60,330 bases of DNA from an uncultured Verrucomicrobiota bacterium (GCA_903930345.1 CAIYYI010000518.1:1-60330); one strand, 5' to 3'. Counted from the first letter of the stretch, positions 8,385 through 19,874 are shown. Notes: generated by a model from the letters alone, not told the origin. Program-made: numbers and translations.

Positions 8385-9230
8385 ATGAAAATTGGCATCA
8401 ACACATTCCTATTCACCTTTCCCTTCACCAACGAAAGCACCAGTTGCTTCAAAACCTTCAAAAAATGGGGTTTCAAGAACATTGAGATCGCCATCGATGA
8501 TCCGGCCAACGTTGACCCGGCGCATGTGAAGGCGGAGTTGGACAAGGCGGGGCTGACCTGCGTTTCCGTGTGCGGCTGCTTCGGCCCGGACCGCGACCTG
8601 CGCGGCACGCCGGAACAGCAGAAGAACTCCATGGAGTACCTGACGAAGCTCATCGACCAGATGGTGGTGCTGGATTGCCCGGCGCTGATCGGGCCGGTCT
8701 ATTCCGCCGTGGGCCGCGCGGATGGACCGGAGCCCAAGGAATACGCTCAGCAGTGGAAGACCGTGGTAAAGAACCTCAAGGTCATCAGCAAGTACGCCCA
8801 GAAGAAGGGCAAGATCATCTGCATCGAGCCGCTGAACCGTTTCGAGACTGACTTCATCAACACCGCCGACCAGGCGTTGAAGCTGGTGAAGGATGTGGGG
8901 AGCCCGGCGCTGAAGATCATGCTGGACACGTTCCACATGAACATCGAGGAAAAGTGCCAGGCCGCCGCCATCCGCAAGGTCGGCAAGCACCTGGGCCACT
9001 TCCACGCCTGCGGCAGCGACCGCGGCACGCCGGGCAACGACCATCTCTGCTGGGATTGCATCGCCAAGGCGCTGCACAAGATCGATTACAAGGGCGGCGT
9101 GGTGATCGAGTCATTCACGAAGGATGTGAAGGTGATCGCGAAGGCGGCGGCCATCTGGCGGCAGATCGAGCCGAGCCGCGAAGAGATCGCGACCAAGGGT
9201 CTGAAGTTCCTCAAGAAGACCCTGGCGTAA
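8385..9230 (+). CDS. Sugar isomerase/epimerase, D-tagatose/D-psicose 3-epimerase-like
   Basis: This 281-residue cytoplasmic TIM-barrel enzyme lacks a signal peptide, unlike the other members of its fold in this window. The ligand motifs match ketose 3-epimerases: Glu in CIEPLNRFETD, Asp in LDTFHMNIEE, His followed by the SDRGTPGNDH loop, and Glu in VVIESF. It probably epimerises a free ketose at C3 with a divalent metal. It is followed by a strong intrinsic terminator, so it is likely monocistronic. The exact ketose is not determined. Confidence 0.85.
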   Translation: MKIGINTFLFTFPFTNESTSCFKTFKKWGFKNIEIAIDDPANVDPAHVKAELDKAGLTCVSVCGCFGPDRDLRGTPEQQKNSMEYLTKLIDQMVVLDCPALIGPVYSAVGRADGPEPKEYAQQWKTVVKNLKVISKYAQKKGKIICIEPLNRFETDFINTADQALKLVKDVGSPALKIMLDTFHMNIEEKCQAAAIRKVGKHLGHFHACGSDRGTPGNDHLCWDCIAKALHKIDYKGGVVIESFTKDVKVIAKAAAIWRQIEPSREEIATKGLKFLKKTLA

Positions 9231-9257
9231 GCCCTCTCCGCAGCAGCAAAGTTTCCC

Positions 9258-9286
9258 GCCCGGCACCCGTTGCCGGGCTTTTTTTT
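9258..9286 (+). terminator. Intrinsic terminator of the epimerase gene
   Basis: A perfect 8-bp stem, GCCCGGCA (9258-9265) with TGCCGGGC (9271-9278), has a 5-base loop and is followed directly by eight T residues. Confidence 0.92.
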
Positions 9287-9334
9287 GGCGCTTGGCGAAA
9301 GCCGCGAGAACCGGCAGAATCACCGCCCGGAAGA

Positions 9335-11452
9335 ATGCGATTGAACACCATGCAAACCCGCTCGCTCACTGCCTGGCGCCCGGCCGGTCTGGCCGCCACC
9401 CTGCTGGCTCTCACACTTACGCAACACCCCCCTGCCCTGGCGGATGAGGGCATGTGGCTTTATAACGCGCCGCCCACGCGCATTCTGGCGGAAAAGCACG
9501 GGTTTACCCCCACCGCCGCCTGGCTGGAACGTGTGCGCCGGTCCTCGGTGCGGTTCAACAGCGGCGGCTCCGGGTCGCTGGTGTCGGAGGATGGGCTGGT
9601 GTTATCGAACCACCACGTGGGGGCGGATGCCCTCCAGAAGTTCGGCGACGCGCGGCATGATTACCTGAAGACCGGGTTTTACGCCCGCACCCGGGCCGAG
9701 GAGAAGAAGTGCCACGACCTGGAGCTGAATGTGCTCATGGGCATCGAAGACGTCACCGCGCGGGTCAACGCCGCAGTGACCGCCGCCATGACGCCGGAGG
9801 AAGCTGCCGCCGCCCGGCGCGCGGTGATGGCCAAAATTGAGAAGGAGGCCGCCGAGCAGAGCGGGCTGCGCTGCGATGTGGTTACCCTCTATCAGGGCGG
9901 ACAATACCACCTCTACCGCTACCACCGGTACACCGACGTGCGGCTGGTGTTCGCGCCCGAGCAGCAGATCGCCTTCTTTGGCGGCGACCCGGACAACTTT
10001 GAGTACCCGCGCTTCAACCTGGACATCTGCCTGTTCCGCGCGTACGAAAACGGGAAGCCGGTCAAGGTGGAGCATTACCTGCCGTGGGCCGGCGCCGGGG
10101 TGAGGGAGGGCGATCTGGTGTTCGTCTCGGGACACCCGGGCAACACCAGCCGCCAGTTGACCATGGCCGAGCTGGAATACCTGCGGGACACCCGTTTTCC
10201 GTATGTGCTGCAACGGCTGCACCGGCTGGAGGTGCTGCTCTCCTCCTGGAGCGAGCGCAGCCAGGAAAACGGCCGACGCGCCCGGGATCTGCTCTTCGGG
10301 GTGCAAAACGGGCGCAAGGCCCGCACCGGCATGCTCAACGGGCTGCTGGACCCGGAACTGATCAAAGCCAAGCAGGCGCAGGAAAACCGGCTGCGCACCG
10401 CCGCCGCCAGCCTGCCGGAAGGCCAGGCGATCAGCGCCGCCTGGAACCAGGTGGCCCAGGCCCAGCAGGCCATCGCCCGGCTGAATCTTGATCACCTGCT
10501 GCTGGAGCAGGCCCACGGCATCGGCGGCACGCACTTTGGCATCGCCCGCACGCTGCTGCGGGCGGCGGACGAGCGGGACAAACCCAACGGGGAGCGGCTG
10601 CGGGAGTTCCGGGATTCCAACCGGACTTCCCTCGAGCTGGGGCTTTTCTCAGAGGAACCGCTGTATGACGACTTGGAAACCCTGCTGCTGAGCGATGGTC
10701 TGGTTTGGCTGGCGGAGAAGAAAGGGCTGGGGGATCCGCTGGTCCAGACGATCCTGGCCGGGCAGTCACCCCGGCAGCGCGCCGCCACCCTGGTGGCGGG
10801 CACCCGGGTAAAGTCTGTGGCGTTCCGCCGGACGCTTTACGCCACCAACGCCGCCGGCATCCAGGCCGCCGGGGATCCGATGTTGGAACTGGCGCGGCTG
10901 GTGGATACCCAGGCCCGCAGCGTGCGCAAGGCGATCGAGACCCAGGAGGAACTCAAGCGCCAGGCCTACGGACGCATCGCCGCCGCGCGCTTCGCGGTGG
11001 AGGGCACGAACTCCTTCCCGGATGCCACCTTCACCCTCCGCCTGGCCTTCGGAACGGTGAGCGGGTACCCGTCCGGCACCGACCGCATCCCGTTCCAGAC
11101 CACCTATGCGGGACTGTACGAGCGCGCGGCGCAGCACGAATACCAGCCACCCTTCGACCTGCCGGCCCGGTGGCTGGAGCGCAAGAAGCGTCTGGACCTG
11201 ACCACCCCCTTCAACTTTGTCTGCACCGCCGACATCATCGGTGGCAACTCCGGCAGCCCGGTGGTAAACCGCCAGGGGGAGTTTGTGGGAATCATTTTCG
11301 ATGGCAACATCGAGTCCCTGGTGCTGGACTTCAGCTACACGGATCAGCAGGCCCGGGCAGTGTCCGTCAATTCCCAGGCGATTCTGGAGGCCCTGCGCAA
11401 GGTCTATGACGCGCGGGAACTGGTGGCGGAGTTGACCGGCAAACGCCGCTGA
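9335..11452 (+). CDS. S46 family dipeptidyl-peptidase, DPP7-like
   Basis: This exported serine peptidase of about 705 residues should remove dipeptides from the N termini of oligopeptides in the periplasm. A signal peptide ends near residue 36 (ALA). The catalytic His lies in LSNHHVG (His93-His94) and the nucleophile is Ser639 in GGNSGSP. Eighteen residues after the serine, the position that separates DPP7 from DPP11 in the Porphyromonas enzymes is Gly (FDGN), predicting a preference for hydrophobic P1 residues over Asp/Glu. Starts at 9335 and 9350 are both in frame; neither has a well-spaced Shine-Dalgarno. It converges on an OPT peptide transporter, a plausible route for the products. Confidence 0.93.
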   Translation: MRLNTMQTRSLTAWRPAGLAATLLALTLTQHPPALADEGMWLYNAPPTRILAEKHGFTPTAAWLERVRRSSVRFNSGGSGSLVSEDGLVLSNHHVGADALQKFGDARHDYLKTGFYARTRAEEKKCHDLELNVLMGIEDVTARVNAAVTAAMTPEEAAAARRAVMAKIEKEAAEQSGLRCDVVTLYQGGQYHLYRYHRYTDVRLVFAPEQQIAFFGGDPDNFEYPRFNLDICLFRAYENGKPVKVEHYLPWAGAGVREGDLVFVSGHPGNTSRQLTMAELEYLRDTRFPYVLQRLHRLEVLLSSWSERSQENGRRARDLLFGVQNGRKARTGMLNGLLDPELIKAKQAQENRLRTAAASLPEGQAISAAWNQVAQAQQAIARLNLDHLLLEQAHGIGGTHFGIARTLLRAADERDKPNGERLREFRDSNRTSLELGLFSEEPLYDDLETLLLSDGLVWLAEKKGLGDPLVQTILAGQSPRQRAATLVAGTRVKSVAFRRTLYATNAAGIQAAGDPMLELARLVDTQARSVRKAIETQEELKRQAYGRIAAARFAVEGTNSFPDATFTLRLAFGTVSGYPSGTDRIPFQTTYAGLYERAAQHEYQPPFDLPARWLERKKRLDLTTPFNFVCTADIIGGNSGSPVVNRQGEFVGIIFDGNIESLVLDFSYTDQQARAVSVNSQAILEALRKVYDARELVAELTGKRR

Positions 11453-13768
<2,316 letters not shown>

Positions 13769-13824
13769 GGGTCAAAATTGCTGGCCTGAAGGTACACGGC
13801 CCCGGGCCGGGGACAAGCCCAACC

Positions 13825-15447
13825 TCACTCTAGCCGAACCACCTGAAGGGAGTCCTTGTCAAAACGGACGTCCCCGGAGCAATAACGCGCCTCGCAGTTC
13901 AGGTCCACCGGCACCTCCTCATCCCGGACCTGGAAATCCACCGAAAACTCCTGCTGCCCCCGCACTTCGCGCAGGAGGATGGCCGCCTCACCAGGGCTGA
14001 TCCGGATGGCCACGCCGGAGCGCGGGTCGGAAGGGACACTGACCAAGTCAAGGGCGCGCACCCGGCCGGAAAACCGGTATTTGCCGGGCGGCAAAGCCAC
14101 CCGCGCCCGCCAGCGGGACGAGCAGCCGGTGGACTCCGAACGGATCTGCAGCTCCTCCCGTCCCCCATCATTCACCAACTCAAGGGGGGAGTTTCCGGAT
14201 TCCCGACGCGCCTGCCAAAAGGATGGATGAGCGGGTTTGCCAATCACGGCAGGCAAAGGCTGGGGCTCCCGGTGCAACTGATCCACCACATAGCGATGGC
14301 GCTGCTCAACATTCCGCCAGGCCTGTTCCCCCCACTGCCCGAATTGGCGCACCTCCTGGTCGTTGCGGGCGGCGGACTTCAGCCGCGCCACGGCTCCTTC
14401 CACCAAATTGCTCAAAGCGGATAACTGGAAGGCGTTCGTGAAGAGATAGGCCAGGCGCTCCCGGTACTGCCAGCGTGCCTCGGGCTGCTGAAAAACCGCC
14501 TGGGTGAGCAGGTAATTCTGGGGTGGCGTGAGCGCCAGCCCGGACTGCTTGAACGCGCCATCCAAATCATGGGTGATGATATTAAAAAGGTCCGTGTCCG
14601 GATCGTGGTAAAGAAAGTAATTGTTGCGGTTCAGCACATAGCCATCCCAATGGGCCACCAGCATCTCCACGGCGCAGTAGTCAAGGAACTGGGGCACATT
14701 CAGCAACTGGTTGAGCCGCTGCCATTGACGCGTCGGATGGTTCTCCCGCGCGGCCGCGACGAGTTCCGCCAGGTCGGCCCGGCTGGGATCCGGCCCGCTC
14801 TCCCAGAGCACCGGCTGGTCAATATCCTGGATGTAGGGTTTGTAAAGGTTGCCCTGGGGGTATTTGAAGTATTGCCGCAGGAACCGCTTGTTGACCGGCT
14901 CCATCAGGACGTAAATCCCGAGGTCGCGGCCATTGAGCTCCACCCGTGCGTGGGTCACCCTCGGCGTGGGCAGCCCGGCCGCCATATAAACGCTGCGGCC
15001 CACCAACTCATTCAGACAGGTGGGATCCTGGGAGGAATTGTTCAGCCACAGCGTGGGAAAATCCTCAAACTCCTGATCAGGAACGAACTCGTCGAAGAGC
15101 ACCGTGAAGCTGGGCTTGTCGCTCAGGGAACGGAAGCTGCCGTGCCCCTTCAGGTGGAGGCCCACGTTCTGCCAGGTTTGATCCCCGACCTGGACCGTGC
15201 AGCGAACCGCCTGACGAGGATGCTGGCGCAGGCTCACCATTTCCGGCGCGGCGACGGTGATTTGGAAAACCCGCACGAGGTTGGTCGCAAAGAAGGCGGC
15301 ACGGGAGGGGCTGGTATCGACCTTTTCCAGGGTCGCGGCCCCCAGCAGCCCCACGGCCAGCAGCCAGCCCGGCAGGAAAAGCCACCGGCCACCGGCGGTC
15401 GGAGGACTACCGGCGCGCCTTGAGCCAATTCCAACGGGTCGCATCAT
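13825..15447 (-). CDS. CotH kinase family protein
   Basis: This 540-residue protein matches the CotH fold, an atypical protein-kinase-like family that in Bacillus phosphorylates spore-coat proteins and is widespread in Planctomycetes and Verrucomicrobia with unknown targets. Landmarks are the N-terminal VGLHLKGHGSFR segment, KPSFTVLFDEF, LNNSSQDPTCLNE, VTHARVELNGRDLGIYVLMEPV, and the metal-binding ITHDLDGAF (DxD-like). A single hydrophobic segment (about residues 21-38) could anchor or export it. The last 130 residues form a beta-rich carbohydrate-binding-like domain. It stands alone on the strand, so nothing in the context names a substrate. Confidence 0.82.
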   Translation of the reverse strand: MMRPVGIGSRRAGSPPTAGGRWLFLPGWLLAVGLLGAATLEKVDTSPSRAAFFATNLVRVFQITVAAPEMVSLRQHPRQAVRCTVQVGDQTWQNVGLHLKGHGSFRSLSDKPSFTVLFDEFVPDQEFEDFPTLWLNNSSQDPTCLNELVGRSVYMAAGLPTPRVTHARVELNGRDLGIYVLMEPVNKRFLRQYFKYPQGNLYKPYIQDIDQPVLWESGPDPSRADLAELVAAARENHPTRQWQRLNQLLNVPQFLDYCAVEMLVAHWDGYVLNRNNYFLYHDPDTDLFNIITHDLDGAFKQSGLALTPPQNYLLTQAVFQQPEARWQYRERLAYLFTNAFQLSALSNLVEGAVARLKSAARNDQEVRQFGQWGEQAWRNVEQRHRYVVDQLHREPQPLPAVIGKPAHPSFWQARRESGNSPLELVNDGGREELQIRSESTGCSSRWRARVALPPGKYRFSGRVRALDLVSVPSDPRSGVAIRISPGEAAILLREVRGQQEFSVDFQVRDEEVPVDLNCEARYCSGDVRFDKDSLQVVRLE

Positions 15448-15539
15448 ATCGGGCCAAACCCAGTGTGCGAAACCCGGGCCACCGGCGGCAAGATGGAAAA
15501 GGACCGAATTGTCGGCCCGATGCCATTCGACTCATTGAA

Positions 15540-16325
15540 TCAGAGGGGGCGCAGCCAGATGTTGCGAAACTTCACCGGACAGTTGTGACCGGAAAGCACC
15601 AAGGGCCCCTGACTCACTTTTTTGTTGTAGGCCGGCTGGATGCGATGGCCGGTCTCCCCGTGGATTGGCTCATTCAGGTGCACCAGCACGCCATTGTGCC
15701 ACATGGTCACCCGGGCGGGCTCTACCAGCTTGTCGGCCTCGAATTTGGGCACCGAAAAAACAATGTCAAACGCCTGCCATTCGCCCGGCGGTCGGCAGAC
15801 GTTCACCAGCGGCGGGGTCTGGCCGTAGATGGCGGCGGCCTGCCCATCGGGATAAAGCTTTTCGGTGTAACTGTCGAAAATCTGGATTTCATAGACCCCC
15901 ATCAGCAGCACCCCGTTGTTGCCACGGTTATACCATTCCTTGGCGGGTTCCTTGGGCGGCATCCATTCCAGATGCAACTGGTAATTGGTGAAGGCATCCC
16001 GGGTGGCGAAGCTGCCGGAGACGGCCACCACACAGCCATCCTCCAGCTTCCAATCGGATTTCTGCCATCGGTCCAGGTTTTTGCCGTCAAAAAGCACAAT
16101 GGCATCGGCCGGCGCGGGCACCGGAGCCGCAAGGGGCGCAACCGCCACCCGGCGCGGCGCGGGCCGATCCGGATCATGCACGTGAAAGCCACACCAAGGC
16201 AGCACCGGGGTATCCTTGTAGCCGTACACGCCTGAGCCATCCTTGGCCATGATCAGCTCAGCCGCCGAGGCGGAATAAAGGCTCAGGAGCGTGCCCAGCA
16301 AAGCCATGCGGAATGTGGTGTTCAT
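15540..16325 (-). CDS. Exported DUF1080 protein (3-keto-disaccharide hydrolase type)
   Basis: This roughly 261-residue concanavalin-like protein has a signal peptide (MNTTFRMALLGTLLSLYSASA) that fixes the start at 16325 over the longer frame at 16352. The DUF1080 core runs from about residue 80 (VLFDGKNLDRWQ, WKLEDGCVV) through GNNGVLLMGVYEIQIFDSY to the terminal GHNCPVKFRNIWL. Some members of this family cleave 3-keto-glycosides made by Gfo/Idh dehydrogenases, so it could act with the exported oxidoreductase at 5392, although the genes are 9 kb apart. The Pro/Ala-rich linker at about 55-80 separates a short N-terminal segment (KDGSGVYGYKDTPVLPW) often seen on these proteins. Confidence 0.85.
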   Translation of the reverse strand: MNTTFRMALLGTLLSLYSASAAELIMAKDGSGVYGYKDTPVLPWCGFHVHDPDRPAPRRVAVAPLAAPVPAPADAIVLFDGKNLDRWQKSDWKLEDGCVVAVSGSFATRDAFTNYQLHLEWMPPKEPAKEWYNRGNNGVLLMGVYEIQIFDSYTEKLYPDGQAAAIYGQTPPLVNVCRPPGEWQAFDIVFSVPKFEADKLVEPARVTMWHNGVLVHLNEPIHGETGHRIQPAYNKKVSQGPLVLSGHNCPVKFRNIWLRPL

Positions 16326-16518
16326 GCCGCCATTAAATCTGCCACGCCTCAAAAAGCAAGGTTTTCGGTTTCACCACAGATGAACCGGAATTTAACCGCA
16401 TAGAGCAGGTGAATCCCGTGGTCATAGACACCTCCTTCGTTCGCTTGGTTGCCTTCTGTGAATTTGACTGGTTTTGAAGCTGGAAAAGGCATGGTTTTCA
16501 TACCATCCTATCGCCAGC

Positions 16519-16734
16519 ATGAAAATGACCATGCACATCAATGATGCGTTGCTGAAAAGAGTGATGAAGTACCACGGGCTCACCAGCAAGACAGCGGCCA
16601 TTGACCTTGCTTTGAGGAAGATGGACAGGCGAGCCGAACTGGTGAGGCTGGCCAAAGCGGGTCTCGGCCTCAGCACGGCAGAGTTAAAGAAAGCCTACGA
16701 TCCGGCAACCGCGGTTGACCAGATCGGGTATTGA
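16519..16734 (+). CDS. Orphan VapB-like (DUF2191) antitoxin
   Basis: This 71-residue protein starts MKMTMHINDALLKRVM, the ribbon-helix-helix opening of VapB antitoxins, followed by GLTSKTAAIDLALR. The C-terminal part (about 45-71), where the toxin normally binds, is present, but no VapC PIN-domain gene follows: the downstream 270 bases have no frame with PIN residues and contain a terminator. A longer in-frame start at 16474 exists; the RHH strand at the N terminus argues for 16519. It may be a solitary regulator or what remains after toxin loss. Confidence 0.65.
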   Translation: MKMTMHINDALLKRVMKYHGLTSKTAAIDLALRKMDRRAELVRLAKAGLGLSTAELKKAYDPATAVDQIGY

Positions 16735-16861
16735 GTTTCAGACTGGCGTTTGTGCAACATGTGTTGAACATGCTGAAACTCCACTGCGCCCCGGGCCAAT
16801 GGAATTACGTGCTTGGAGAGACGGTCCGATAGAGGTTTCGCCAGCCGCACTTTTGCGGTCC

Positions 16862-16897
16862 GCCGCACAGCCCTTGCGGCGTGTGAATTTTTTTTTG
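16862..16897 (+). terminator. Intrinsic terminator downstream of the VapB-like gene
   Basis: A 6-bp stem, CGCCGC (16862-16867) with GCGGCG (16877-16882), is followed after six bases by nine T residues (16889-16897). Confidence 0.7.
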
Positions 16898-17010
16898 GCG
16901 TTTTTTTATCTCCGTCATTTACAACGGGGACTCCTTCGCGCATATTGCGAACAACTACGGAGAGTAAAAACCTGCCGTAGGTGTATAAACCCAAAAACAT
17001 AACCACTACC

Positions 17011-17139
17011 ATGGGCGACAAATCCCCGAAAGCCACCAAGAAGATCTCCGGCCAAAAACAAACCAAGGTCACCTCTGCGGCCGACAAGAAGAAAGCTGCG
17101 GCTGCCGCAGCCGCCGCACCGGCAGGCAAGAAGAAATAG
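17011..17139 (+). CDS. 42-residue Lys/Ala-rich basic small protein
   Basis: The frame encodes MGDKSPKATKKISGQKQTKV followed by a Lys/Ala tail ending AGKKK. It resembles short proteins starting MGDKSPK that I recall from many Bacteroidetes and Verrucomicrobia, of unknown function. Composition (12 Lys, one acidic cluster, an Ala8 run) is like histone-H1-type tails, so nucleic-acid binding is possible but unproven. The gene has its own upstream region and is followed by two perfect hairpins, which supports a discrete small transcript. The preceding 16898-17010 holds two T-rich tracts and no other frame. Confidence 0.7.
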   Translation: MGDKSPKATKKISGQKQTKVTSAADKKKAAAAAAAAPAGKKK

Positions 17140-17152
17140 TCAAGCAGTCCAA

Positions 17153-17207
17153 CTGTCTCTCCTGAGCGAGAGCCAGGAGAGACAGCTTCTCCCGTGATTC
17201 ACACGGG
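17153..17207 (+). terminator. Two perfect hairpins after the small basic gene
   Basis: Hairpin one pairs CTGTCTCTCCTG (17153-17164) with CAGGAGAGACAG (17174-17185), 12 bp without mismatch. Hairpin two pairs CCCGTG (17191-17196) with CACGGG (17202-17207). No clear T-run follows, so they may protect the 3' end or terminate inefficiently. Confidence 0.6.
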
Positions 17208-17254
17208 AAATTTGATCGACGAAGGGTTGTTTTTCATGGTTCACTGGTCAGGCA

Positions 17255-18157
17255 ATGCGACCACTTGCGGCACTGGCGATCTACCTGACGGTGATCTTTG
17301 GCGGGGCAGCCACCCTGGCCCCCTGTCTTTATTGGCTGGCCCAAAGCCTGGCAGCCTCCCATCCCTCCTTTGAAAACCTGGCCCGGCAGGAATTCCACCG
17401 CTACGTCAGCCGCACCCTGTTGATTCTGGCCCTGGCCGGATTGGCTCCATTTCTGCGCAGCCTGGGCATTCGTCGACTGGCGGATGCGGGGCTGAGCAGT
17501 TGGCGCGGCCAGGGCGGGCTCTGGATGCGGGGCTTCCTGATGGGGTTCATCTCGCTGGCCGTGATCGCCGGCCTGGCTTTGGTGGTCGGGGCCCGGGAAT
17601 TCAACCATGAGCGGACCGGCGGACAGCTCATCCGGGCGGGTTTGGTGGCGCTGGTGTCCGCCCTGGTGGTGAGCACCCTGGAGGAGATCCTCTTCCGCGG
17701 TGGCATTCTGGGGGCGTTGCGCCGCAGCCTGGGCTGGGGCTGGGCACTGTTCCTCAGCAGCACCATTTACGCTTTGGTCCACTTTTTCGCCCGGCCGGAG
17801 CGGTTGGGAGAAATCCACTGGTATAGCGGTTGGTCGGTATTGGGCAGCATGCTGGGGGGCTTTGGTGATTTTCACACCCTGATACCGGGATTTCTCAACC
17901 TGGCCCTTGCGGGGGTGCTGCTGGGGGTGGCCTGGCAGAGGACCGGCAATCTGTATTGTTCCATGGGCTTGCATGCGGGGTGGATTTTTTGGCTGAAGTT
18001 CTACGGCTACACCACCAATGAACTCCCTGCAGCGGCGGTCTGGGTGTGGGGCACGCGAAAATTGGTGGATGGCTGGGTCGCCTTGCCGATCCTTTTGCTG
18101 GTCGGAGGGGTGATGCACCGGCGGCTACGGGCGGGTTCAGAATCTGCATTAAAATGA
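17255..18157 (+). CDS. CPBP (CAAX/Abi) family intramembrane glutamic protease
   Basis: This 300-residue membrane protein has about eight hydrophobic segments and the three CPBP motifs: EEILFRG (Glu143-Glu144, Arg148), a following helix with YALVHFF giving the His, and LYCSMGLHAGW near the C terminus. Family members cleave within membranes or process prenylated or peptide substrates; the bacterial substrate is generally unknown. Its TGA stop (18155-18157) overlaps the ATG of comF (18154), so the two are translationally coupled, though no functional link is evident. Confidence 0.88.
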   Translation: MRPLAALAIYLTVIFGGAATLAPCLYWLAQSLAASHPSFENLARQEFHRYVSRTLLILALAGLAPFLRSLGIRRLADAGLSSWRGQGGLWMRGFLMGFISLAVIAGLALVVGAREFNHERTGGQLIRAGLVALVSALVVSTLEEILFRGGILGALRRSLGWGWALFLSSTIYALVHFFARPERLGEIHWYSGWSVLGSMLGGFGDFHTLIPGFLNLALAGVLLGVAWQRTGNLYCSMGLHAGWIFWLKFYGYTTNELPAAAVWVWGTRKLVDGWVALPILLLVGGVMHRRLRAGSESALK

Positions 18158-18903
18158 CCTCCAACCTGTTACATCGTGGAAAAACCTCGCTTGATGCTTT
18201 CCTGAGTTTTTTCTATCCTGAGGTCTGCCAGGTTTGCGGTGGGCGGACCGCCCGGCCTCACGAAGGTTATGTGTGCGCGGAGTGCCGGACTGGGGCGGCG
18301 TGGATCAAAGCGCCGTTCTGCGAGAAGTGTGGGATGGTGTTTGCCGGTGAAATAACCGGGGCCTTCACCTGCTCCAACTGTTTGGGGCGGGAGTTTGAGT
18401 TTGAGTATGCCCGGGCGGCGGTGCTGGCCAAAGGGGTGGCCCTGACCGTGATCCACCTCTACAAATACCAGCAGGCCACGTGGGTGGAGCCTTGGCTGGC
18501 GGAGTTGCTCACCACCGTGGCCGGGCCAGCCTTGCAGGCAGAACCGTGGGATATGATCGTTCCGGTGCCGCTGCACCGGCTCAAACAGAGCGAACGTGAG
18601 TTCAACCAGGCTGAACGGCTCGCCTGGCATTTGGCCCGGGCGACCGGAATACCCTTGAACACCACGCTCTTGAAGCGCGTCAAAGCCACCGAGACGCAGA
18701 CTCGGCTAAAACGCGAGGCCCGGACGGCCAATGTTCAGCAGGCCTTTGCTCCGGGTTCGGGAGACCTTGATTTGCGTGGGCAACGCATTGTCCTGGTGGA
18801 TGATGTGCTGACCACCGGAGCCACAACCGATGCCTGTGCGCGGGTGTTGAAGGCAGCGGGTGCTGAGTCCGTCATTGTCTGGACCTTGGCGCGGGCGATG
18901 TAA
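18154..18903 (+). CDS. ComF family phosphoribosyltransferase-fold protein
   Basis: This 249-residue protein has an N-terminal double zinc finger (CQVCGG, CAEC at about 20-45; CEKCG and CSNC at about 53-71) and a C-terminal PRTase domain with the PRPP loop IVLVDDVLTTGATTDACARV. ComF proteins act in DNA uptake and recombination in competent bacteria. The ATG overlaps the stop of the CPBP gene (ATGA), which sets this start; longer frames upstream lie inside that gene. The accD gene begins 13 bases after its stop. Confidence 0.9.
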   Translation: MTSNLLHRGKTSLDAFLSFFYPEVCQVCGGRTARPHEGYVCAECRTGAAWIKAPFCEKCGMVFAGEITGAFTCSNCLGREFEFEYARAAVLAKGVALTVIHLYKYQQATWVEPWLAELLTTVAGPALQAEPWDMIVPVPLHRLKQSEREFNQAERLAWHLARATGIPLNTTLLKRVKATETQTRLKREARTANVQQAFAPGSGDLDLRGQRIVLVDDVLTTGATTDACARVLKAAGAESVIVWTLARAM

Positions 18904-18916
18904 AAGTATCATTTTC

Positions 18917-19867
18917 ATGTCAACGACATCATTTCTTAAAAAGGCAAGTGTGGCGGACAGCCCTGAACCGGCGGTCACTCCACCCCCTTCAAACCATGAA
19001 ACCAGCTTCGTCAAAAAACCGAAGCTGGGTTCGAACAGCACGCGCAAGCGTGACATTCCCGAGGGTTTGTGGACCAAGTGCCCCAAGTGCGAAGCGATGA
19101 TCTACGACAAGGATCTGGACGATAACCTCAAGGTCTGCCCCAAGTGTACCCATCATTTCCCGATCGGCTCGCGCGAACGCATCCACTCTTTGGTGGAAAC
19201 GTGCTCGTTTGAGGAAATTGATGCGGATCTGACCAGCCTCGACGTTCTCAAATTCACCGGGGTGGCGACCTATGCGTCCAAGCTGGAATCCAACGCCAAG
19301 AAAACCGGTCTGAAGGATGCCGTCATTACCGGCATCGGCACCATTGGCAAGCAGCGCGTCGCGCTGGGTGTAATGGACTTCAGTTTTCTGGGCGGCTCCA
19401 TGGGGTCGGTGGTGGGGGAGAAATTGACCCGCCTGATTGAGGCCGGGACAGACCACGGCCTGCCGGTCATCGTGTTCTCAACCAGCGGCGGGGCGCGCAT
19501 GTACGAGGGGATGTTCAGCCTCATGCAGATGGCCAAAACCAGCGCGGCCCTGGCCTATCATGCCAAGCAAAAGCTTCCGTACATCAGCGTGCTGACGAAT
19601 CCCACCTACGCGGGGGTGATGGCCAGCTATGCCAGCTTGGGCGACCTGATCCTGGCGGAACCGATGGCATTAATCGGCTTTGCCGGACCGCGCGTGATCA
19701 AAGACACCACCCAGGCGGAACTGCCGCCCGGCTTCCAAACCGCTGAGTTCCTGTTGGACCATGGCCTGATTGATGCCATTGTTTCCCGGAACGAGATGAA
19801 AGACCGCCTCGCTTACTATCTGGAGTTTCTCACGTCCGGCCAGAAGCAGATGGCGGCCCTGGCCTGA
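18917..19867 (+). CDS. accD: Acetyl-CoA carboxylase carboxyltransferase subunit beta
   Basis: This 316-residue protein transfers the carboxyl group from biotin to acetyl-CoA in the first step of fatty-acid synthesis, together with AccA. The zinc ribbon is Cys55, Cys58, Cys74, Cys77 (CPKC and CPKC), and the crotonase-type core includes GGSMGSVVGEK, TSGGARMYEG and IGFAGPRVIKDT. A poorly conserved, Pro/Ser-rich N-terminal extension of about 40 residues precedes the ribbon. It follows comF by 13 bases. The accA partner is not in the window. Convergent with hisA seven bases away. Confidence 0.95.
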   Translation: MSTTSFLKKASVADSPEPAVTPPPSNHETSFVKKPKLGSNSTRKRDIPEGLWTKCPKCEAMIYDKDLDDNLKVCPKCTHHFPIGSRERIHSLVETCSFEEIDADLTSLDVLKFTGVATYASKLESNAKKTGLKDAVITGIGTIGKQRVALGVMDFSFLGGSMGSVVGEKLTRLIEAGTDHGLPVIVFSTSGGARMYEGMFSLMQMAKTSAALAYHAKQKLPYISVLTNPTYAGVMASYASLGDLILAEPMALIGFAGPRVIKDTTQAELPPGFQTAEFLLDHGLIDAIVSRNEMKDRLAYYLEFLTSGQKQMAALA

Positions 19868-19874
19868 CCGCCGA

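Noticed and set aside
8954..9334. Upstream extension of the S46 peptidase frame
   Set aside because: It runs through the epimerase gene and a strong terminator; the signal peptide places the start near 9335-9350.
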